This document shows positions 57,553-64,000 of a DNA stretch of 64,000 nucleotides, piece by piece (positions within the stretch are counted from its first letter, which is position 1; each line of letters opens with the position of its first letter). Location: the NCBI GenBank assembly GCA_022432975.1, contig CM039509.1:27747511-27811510 (forward strand), in the 5' to 3' direction. The notes below the pieces were generated by a model, which ran no database searches, had not been told where the DNA came from, and worked only from the letters and a program-made list of their open reading frames with translations. The position numbers and the translations under genes are program-made. This DNA is from Begonia masoniana (taxonomy: Eukaryota > Streptophyta > Magnoliopsida > Cucurbitales > Begoniaceae).

Positions 57553-57857
57553 GGTGACGCTTTGATACCAAAACGGTCCAAAACATCAAGAGAATTCATT
57601 CTTTCATCATATCACAGCAAAACCATGTATCATGTATGCTGAAAATAAATATGAGAAAATTATACGAAAGGCTGTCCAATGTGTTAAATCTCCACCGAGA
57701 AGATTACAACAATTTAAGAATTGTATTGACACGTTGGATAACCTGGTGACGCTTTGATACCAAAACGGTCCAAAACATCAAGAGACTTCATTCTCTCATA
57801 ATATCACAGCAAAACCATGTATCATGTATGCTGAAAATAAATATGAGAAAATTATAC
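57472..57857. repeat. 192-bp tandem duplication at the hAT pseudogene end
   Basis: Copies at 57472-57663 and 57664-57857, both starting ACGAAAGGCTGTCCAATGTG and ending GAAAATTATACG. Each combines the last about 80 bp of transposase coding with about 110 bp of unrelated sequence, so the fusion happened before the duplication. Confidence 0.92.
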
Positions 57858-59795
57858 GTACATATATATATATAACCGATGTGCTAGCGACAGGCCCCAT
57901 CATATTTTTACAGGTAAACCCTCGGGTTTTCACTGTAATGCCCACTAGTCGACACTTCCCTCAAAAGTGTCAACTGTTGGTGAATTCCAGCAAAGAGGAG
58001 TTCGTGGAACTTACCTTTTTCTGGTCGTTTCTTGCCTCCAAATGACAAATAGACCTACACAAACTCTAAATACATCAAATATATACCCAAAAATCCAGAG
58101 ATAACTAAGGGATTCGATCTCCTTTGGTCGAATCGGAATTCAAATAAAACCCTAAGCACAAACTCAAAAATGGAGATGAGAACTCATCAACTTTCGAAAT
58201 CTCTTCGCGAATGTTGATGCTCGTAGTCTTGGGAACTCGATTCCAACCTTCGATCGCGACGATTCGCACACAAGGGTTTCCAACCCTTTAAAAAAATTTA
58301 CTTCGTGTTTCCCAAATTTTTAACTCCCCTTTATTTTATTTTTTTACCTTAATTCATTTAAAGTAAATATAATTTATTTTAAATAAAAACTCATTTAAAT
58401 TCTCATTCACTATGTTTTATTTTCTTCATCACTCCTAATGATATTCCAAATTACCAAATATTAATTCTCTTCAATTTCACATGGTAATTTTTTAAATTAC
58501 TGAAGACTTCAATATGTTCAAAAAGACAAAGCGAGTCAATTCATGACACATTGTCAGTCAATAACACAAAAGATGACACGTGGTAGTTGTAATTAATTAT
58601 AAAAATATGAGTTTTTACTATTCTTTTCCTCGGCAGCTTCACCATTGACCTAGTTGATATGGAAGTGTGTCATGTCCTTGTAGGATGATCTTTGTTAGGG
58701 TGCATTTGGGAAGTTTAAAGTGCAAGTTCATGTGTGCACCAATTCAAGCGGTACTTGATAGTTATATCATTAAGTAATTTACTCTAATAAATTGTGAGCT
58801 GGTTTTTTATTATATATTAAGAGTGCAGTTAGGTAATTACTTATGCATTCAAAATTTAGGTTTCTGTGAGCCTAGATTTCTGATTCATGTCTTATAGTTA
58901 GTTGCAAAACTATGTTCTAAAGGTTTAGAACAGTTTTTAGTCGGTGTGAACTTTCAAGTGTACTCTTATCATAATTTGGAGTGTCATTTCACTTGATTAC
59001 AAGTGAAGTGTTGGAAGGTTGGGATTAAAGTTTAGAGTGTCGTTTGCACATGGCTGATCTCGTATTTGATCCTCTTAACCGAACTCCAAAAAGGATCTTT
59101 TGTCTACCTAGTTTTGATGAGTGATTTGTGATAGATCTCATTAAATTGTATGTCGGGTATAAAGAGGACTCCGCATTAGTTCGATGTGGTTTGGGTCCTT
59201 GTTAATTAGCTGTCCACCTATTTTATTCTAATTTGAGTAGACTTTCCCTTATCCCAAATCAGATCTTTCATTTATTGATAACATCATTTGTTTTCACAGG
59301 GTACCTTCCAGATTTTTGTCCAGTTAGCTTCTCACCGCATAAATGTGATAGGTGAGATCATGTTGTTTTTCGTTATGTTGGGAGTTGTTATTCCTGGGAG
59401 TTGTCCAAAGGTTGCGTTAATTGGTCTATATGAAAGAAAGTAGTCTTAGATGTATTGGCCTATATTAACGTGTTGAAAGGATTGGTGACGATTCTTTAGA
59501 ACTTGATTTGTCAGCACATATTGGGTAAGACCATAATGTTTTCCTTATACCTATGTTGAGTTCGTGCATATAACATGTCATCTCGATCTAACGTCCCCAC
59601 CCATAAGGAAGTTTTGTATGAAGATAAATTGAATCAATTTCCAATTGAAAGTGCATAATTCTTTACTAGTACATCCCTTTGGGCTGTTGTTTTGTAAAGG
59701 TCTTCGTATGACTAGAAATATGCTTGGGAAACCGAGTTCGATATGTATCGTAAGTAAGCTCCATTATTCGGTAGTTTCCATGAGCATGGGACGAA
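57858..59795. other. No gene recognised
   Basis: 57940-58330 has LTR-like features on the minus strand (GAACTTACC at 58008, a CGTGTTTCCCAAATTTTTAA block near 58300). 58620-59795 has no coding I can support on either strand and no repeat I recognise. Confidence 0.4.
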
Positions 59796-62071
59796 TGTAA
59801 AATCCTTAAATTTTTACAAATTAATAAAAAATCTAATATTTTCTCTCTCCTTCCCTATCTTTCGGCCCTCCCCCTTTACATTTTTCATTCTCTCTCCATC
59901 ACTATCATTTTACCTCTCCATCACAATCATCTCTCTATCTTTTCCATTTCTTGGCAGACACATTCAAAGGCTCGTCGGAGTTGTGTCAGATGGATGTGTT
60001 CAATACCTCCATTATAAATCAATAGACAACATTTCAAGCTTCGATTTGATATATTATTTGTCGATTTGGGCCAAGCCACTTAAAAGAATAGAGCTTCCAA
60101 ATTTTTGCCAAAAAAATTTAGATCAAAACTTTAAATGTTCGCCAGCGACAATTCTAAATTCCGATCTCGACGATTGACCAACCATTGGAAAGCTTTTGAT
60201 GAGGAGAATTGTTTATGCCCACAAATGACTTGAAACGATGGTCGAAAGTGGTCGTCAGAGCCTTGTCAGAAAACTGTGACCCACAACTTAAATCTCATAT
60301 CCCGATCGTTTCAAGCGTCATCTAATGACGCTTTCTTTGGATTCAAGAGCTCAAAACCTTTAAGACCCAACTAATTTTGTTTTGATCCACAGCCGTTGTC
60401 GTCGCCGTCACTGTCGTTGAAAACGTCTACATCATCGGAGTTGAAGGTGATGATGTGGTGCTAATGTAAGGGCTGACTGAGCGTTGACCGCTAACGTGGC
60501 AGGTGAGTTGACTTTTTTGTTCATTTGACCATCAATTGTTGACTTTTGACTTTTTGGCAGAAACTAGACTACCATTTCGAATCAACTAACGACGTCGAAA
60601 AATTTAATGGTCAATGTTTTTTTATTACTTTCAACATTCAGAACACGCTCATGGCCTCTGTTTTTTGAAATTCCATTCTGATCGTTTAGCACGAATATAG
60701 AAGTGAGGTTTAAAATTTTATTTTTAGTATTTAATTTGGAAAACTCTAAATTTTGGTCAATAAGTTTTTAACATTGGACAAATTCTAAATTCCTAGTATT
60801 TAGGATTTTTTGAAGTTGAGAATATATAATTGGAACTTTTGAATTTTATTGTTGATGCACGTATGAACTGGCTATCTGCTAGATCAATTGTCATTTCTTT
60901 CCAACTTTGATTCTTAGTTCTGAGTTAGGATCTATCTAGTATATCTGGTGTTTTGATTAGAATTTTGATGTCGGATTTGTTTTAGGTTCTAACAATTTTA
61001 TGGGTTACAATGCATGTTTCCGATAATGCATTTCGATTCGTCGATAAGACTATAGTCGTCCTTGAGGTAGAGGTTTATTTTTATATCCAACATAATTGTT
61101 TTTATAAACTTTATTTTGAGACGTATTCTCATATGAAATTAAGTGTCTATTTTAAGACTAGTCGATTTTGTTATACTATTTATTATTTTTCATTAGATAT
61201 GTTAATTTTAAAAATGCACATTACATTATTGATCATGTTGGTCTAGTGAACCAAATTTGATCGACCAGTGAAGGAGTCTTGTTTCCTTTACGCACATTTG
61301 TTGGAAGATTTTTTTTGTTTGAGTTAACTACAGTAAATGGATAGCTGTTTGTATCATGTCCCTGGGCGCAAAACTTTAAACCTGATCAGTTCCTTTATTT
61401 TTGTAGCTCTAGTGATCGCCGAGTATCACTGTCATAAATGCATATACCTATGACATTGTGTGCTTGAAGTTCATGAGTGATTCTATTTTCACTGGGATTT
61501 TTCACAATATATAGTAAGGCCTATTTTACTAATATATCACACTATAGTAAAAGGTTTTAATATTTTTCCTACTGTTTATTTTTCAAAACAATTTTTATGA
61601 AAATATTTTATACTTGGCATGCTTCCACATTTTCTTAAACTCATTATTGAATGTAAAACTTTACCCTTACTGAATTAGTCGTTCACTCCAAAAAATTTCT
61701 TTTGTTTTTTCAGATAAGATTATAGGCGGGAGGTAGATGTTCGCGGGAGGAGATTTTATTTTCTCTCCTTCCATCTTGAGTGGTTTATTTCTCTTCTTGG
61801 TGAGGTCCACTCTATTTATTTTTTTCTCACATATTGTTTTGTAATTCTATATTTGGAAGTCACGCATTTTATTTCCTTGCATAGTACTATTTGGATTATA
61901 TTGGTTGCACTATCTTATAACTTTGTGATCGATATGTGGACTTCAGCCCATTTCGTGTGAGATTAAGTCTTTTACTGTAAATATAGCCTTGGGCTGGGCG
62001 ACCTGGTCTTCTTTGAGAATTGGGTCGCTCGATCTGACGTTTTTATCTAGGCTTGTCTTCGAGTCGTGACA
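59796..62071 (+). mobile_element. LTR L2, unclassified family shared with region J
   Basis: TGTAAAATCC to GAGTCGTGACA, about 2.28 kb. Flanks ACGAA and TGTTT do not match, so it may be a remnant of a larger element. GTGGCAG|GTGAGTTGA near 60502 and TTTTTTCAG|ATAAG at 61713 are plausible splice sites; between them CTGAA-TTAGTCG-TTCAC resembles the hairpin of the other LTRs. A reading frame of 78 codons at 61010 has no recognisable content. Confidence 0.6.
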
Positions 62072-62089
62072 TGTTTTTTTTGGTTAAAA

Positions 62090-62900
62090 TACCAATGAAA
62101 TACTCCTCCAGGACCACATATCTCATTCAAAATTGCCAAATTTCAAGGTTGTTCATTCATGGCCTCCGGGTTATTATTTTCTATCCACCTCTTCTACAAA
62201 TCCCCTAAGAGAAAATTCAACAAATATCAACTATGTTCAAATATTGTTAAACTTGGATATAGAATGTGACTTGGTCATAGATTTATAGGATTATCTTAGC
62301 TGCTAACTTTATCTACAATAAATTACCATGAACAATGACTTCATGAATAAAATAATATGAAAGTCAGTGGGCTTCATATTCTCGTGAAACATTTGATATT
62401 CGGTTAGAAAGATAGCCACTATAACAGTCATAAGTTTACCAAATGACTTCTTTAACCATATAGCTTCAAACCTCGATAATAGCCATTTATTGCACCTCGG
62501 TAGTATTCAATGCAACTTTATGCTATAAGGTCGCTCTCCAATTTATAGCACAATCATTTATAATAAAAATATTTCTTACTGTAGATCTTCTTTTCTCAAG
62601 ATCTCGAGCATAATCAAAATTAACAAATCAAATACTCAATTTGATTCTCTTTCAAAATGTAAGGAACCATAATTAGTCTCATGCAAGTATCTAAGAATCC
62701 ATTCAATAGTTTTCTCGTGTTGTTTTCCATGATTATTTGTGTAACTATTAACTGCGTTGACTGCATATGATAAATCTAGATATGTACAAATCTAAGCATA
62801 GAGGAGATAACTCAGTGTGCTAAAATACAGAACACATGACAGACTATGGAGATAGAGGACATGAAAATCTGAAAGGTGATGCCATTTAAGTATTAACTTG
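62090..62900 (-). pseudogene. Copia RNase H region remnant
   Basis: The minus strand reads AVNSYTNNHGKQHEKTIEWI then LRYLHETNYGSLHF (about 62760-62650), the block between RT and RNase H in Copia. Further down come an ADYA-like block and EAIWLKKSFG and MFHENMK-like matches, in changing frames with many stops. Confidence 0.75.
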
Positions 62901-63432
62901 TTTTGAAACCTACATAGAACTCTTGGACGGTAGTCTTTCTGACTTAGATATAACTTACTTATATTCTGTCTCTCTAGATCTTTATGTCAAATATATGTTT
63001 TGGTGTTTCTAAATCTTTATATTTTAATCATTCTTATGCATAATTAATTAATTTTACTACTTTCATACCATTTTAATACTCACGTTATATTTACATCATT
63101 TCTATGTATGCAAATGTTCAAACCATCACATGAATCTTTTAAAACGTCGCATTTTAATGAAACTACAGTAAGAAAAGTGAAGATGTTGATGCTTCAATAT
63201 CATTCTCTTCATACAAACATCATATGATACAAACAGTCTGAAAAATCCTCTTGCAACTTTAGGAAGAGAGAAGAAAAGAGAGTCTAATTATTGGAGCTCT
63301 TGTTATTTCCAGGAAACAAAGTAGAAACTATCATATATTTACCGAAATTGACAAATCACGGTGTTTTACCATTCGTACATGCCCATAATGCAGTAAATTA
63401 CATATTACAAGAGTAGAGTAACCCAAGACATC
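62901..63432. other. Spacer and presumed 3' untranslated region of the host gene
   Basis: No coding or repeat recognised. The part next to 63433 should be the 3' UTR of the minus-strand gene; no clear polyadenylation signal can be singled out in the AT-rich sequence. Confidence 0.4.
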
Positions 63433-63991
63433 TCAATGTGGTGGCGGATAAAGTCCCGGAAAAACTCCTGGTTGCACGTTAAACAACATCAAGTTTAGCA
63501 TAAATGATTATAGCACTTAATATATTGAAAAAAAATTGATGTTTAAAAAAAGAAACTACCTGCAGGGTAATAGGGCGAAGCATGTGGAGGTGGCGGATAC
63601 AAAGGAGGCGGATATGATGGAGGAGGAGCAGAAGGTGACGGTGGATAGACAGCAAAATGTGGGTGAGGATAAGGCATGTTCGGCGGAGGATAGAATGCTG
63701 CTGCTGGAAACGGGTAAGGCGCATAAGCAGCCGCCGGTGGGAGTGAAGGTGGGTATGGAGGAGGTGGATATGGTGGAGCACAAGAGGGAAAACGTGATGG
63801 CGGTTTCTACAATGAACCAATTCAAATCAAACTTTTCTAATAGATTATATGCACAAACTTAAGTAATTTGAAAACCAAATTGGGATAAAGAGGTAGCTTA
63901 CATTGGCATTCCCGTAGTGTAGTATAACTCGCACTTCCCCTGCATGCCTGCGATCAAAGTTGATGTCATGTTTCTCTACTCTTTCAATAAT
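63433..63991 (-). CDS. 3' end of a spliced host gene, proline/tyrosine-rich C-terminus
   Basis: Three exons on the minus strand. Exon 63991-63902 (90 nt, after CTCTAG, before GTAAGC) encodes 30 residues including FDRRHAGEVRVILHYGNAN. Exon 63806-63560 (247 nt, after CATTGTAG, before GTAGTTTC) encodes about 82 residues, mostly P, Y, A and S, with PPYPPPPYPP and YPPPLYPPPPHASPYYP. Exon 63467-63433 (35 nt, after CAACCAG) ends LYPPPH and TGA at 63435-63433. Phases fit and no stop interrupts. The GEVRVILHY strand could be the end of a C2 domain followed by a proline-rich tail, as in some plant C2 proteins, but this is only a resemblance. The gene continues beyond 64000. The extremely P-rich frame and matched splice phases make it credible. 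Confidence 0.8.
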
Positions 63992-64000
63992 CTAGAGTAG

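Noticed and set aside
63536..63862. Open frames on the plus strand opposite the proline-rich exon
   Set aside because: The minus strand has splice sites, matching phases and a coherent P/Y-rich product; the plus frames are its antisense shadow.

Overview
This window is nuclear DNA from a flowering plant, probably a eudicot; I cannot name the species. It carries Cassandra TRIMs with 5S rRNA-like LTRs, chromovirus (Tekay-type) Ty3/Gypsy elements, Copia fragments, MULE and hAT transposases, foldback elements, plant-type splice sites and strong decay of old coding regions. Almost all of it is transposable-element DNA. The only ordinary host gene I can support is the 3' end of a spliced gene on the minus strand at the right edge (63433-63991).

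Layout. 1-6911: a long LTR (H) with a 370-bp tandem array, interrupted by a Cassandra TRIM, followed by an oppositely oriented LTR (I) that is interrupted by a second Cassandra. 6912-11434: a decayed MULE transposase split by a solo LTR (G6). 11440-31171: one Cassandra element whose second LTR is split by a 19-kb chromovirus (G1, 11906-30980). G1 itself holds a Gypsy gag plus LTR fragment (G2), two stacked solo LTRs inside the G2 LTR (G4, then G5), a Cassandra solo LTR containing a tRNA-like insert, a solo LTR in gag (G3) and a solo LTR in its 3' LTR (P). 31177-36511: an LTR-like region (J) with solo LTR G8. 36512-40830: a Copia pol remnant split by solo LTR G9. 41500-50915: a 9.4-kb hAT element with 8-bp target duplication, containing a young gag-protease-only LTR retrotransposon (K, 41620-47962). 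50924-63432: Copia remnants, LTR G7, a foldback, a hAT transposase pseudogene, another LTR (L2) and a minus-strand Copia remnant. 63433-64000: the host gene.

Most boundaries rest on matching target-site duplications, and several host reading frames rejoin when the insert is left out, so the order of insertion can be read directly. G1 was once autonomous (gag, protease, reverse transcriptase, RNase H, integrase, chromodomain-like tail) but now has many stops. K lacks polymerase and would need a helper. Solo LTRs outnumber elements with two LTRs.

The most interesting pattern is inside the LTRs. Nine LTRs on both strands share one architecture: a GTAAGT-type 5' splice-site match, 20-70 nt later a CCTACAYCAY motif, then a small hairpin with compensatory base changes, then a TAG|G 3' splice-site match whose sequence is complementary to the CCTACAYCAY motif. 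The two partners change together between families. I infer a conserved, structure-assisted intron, or another RNA-structure-dependent signal, in the LTR leader. I know of no description of it.
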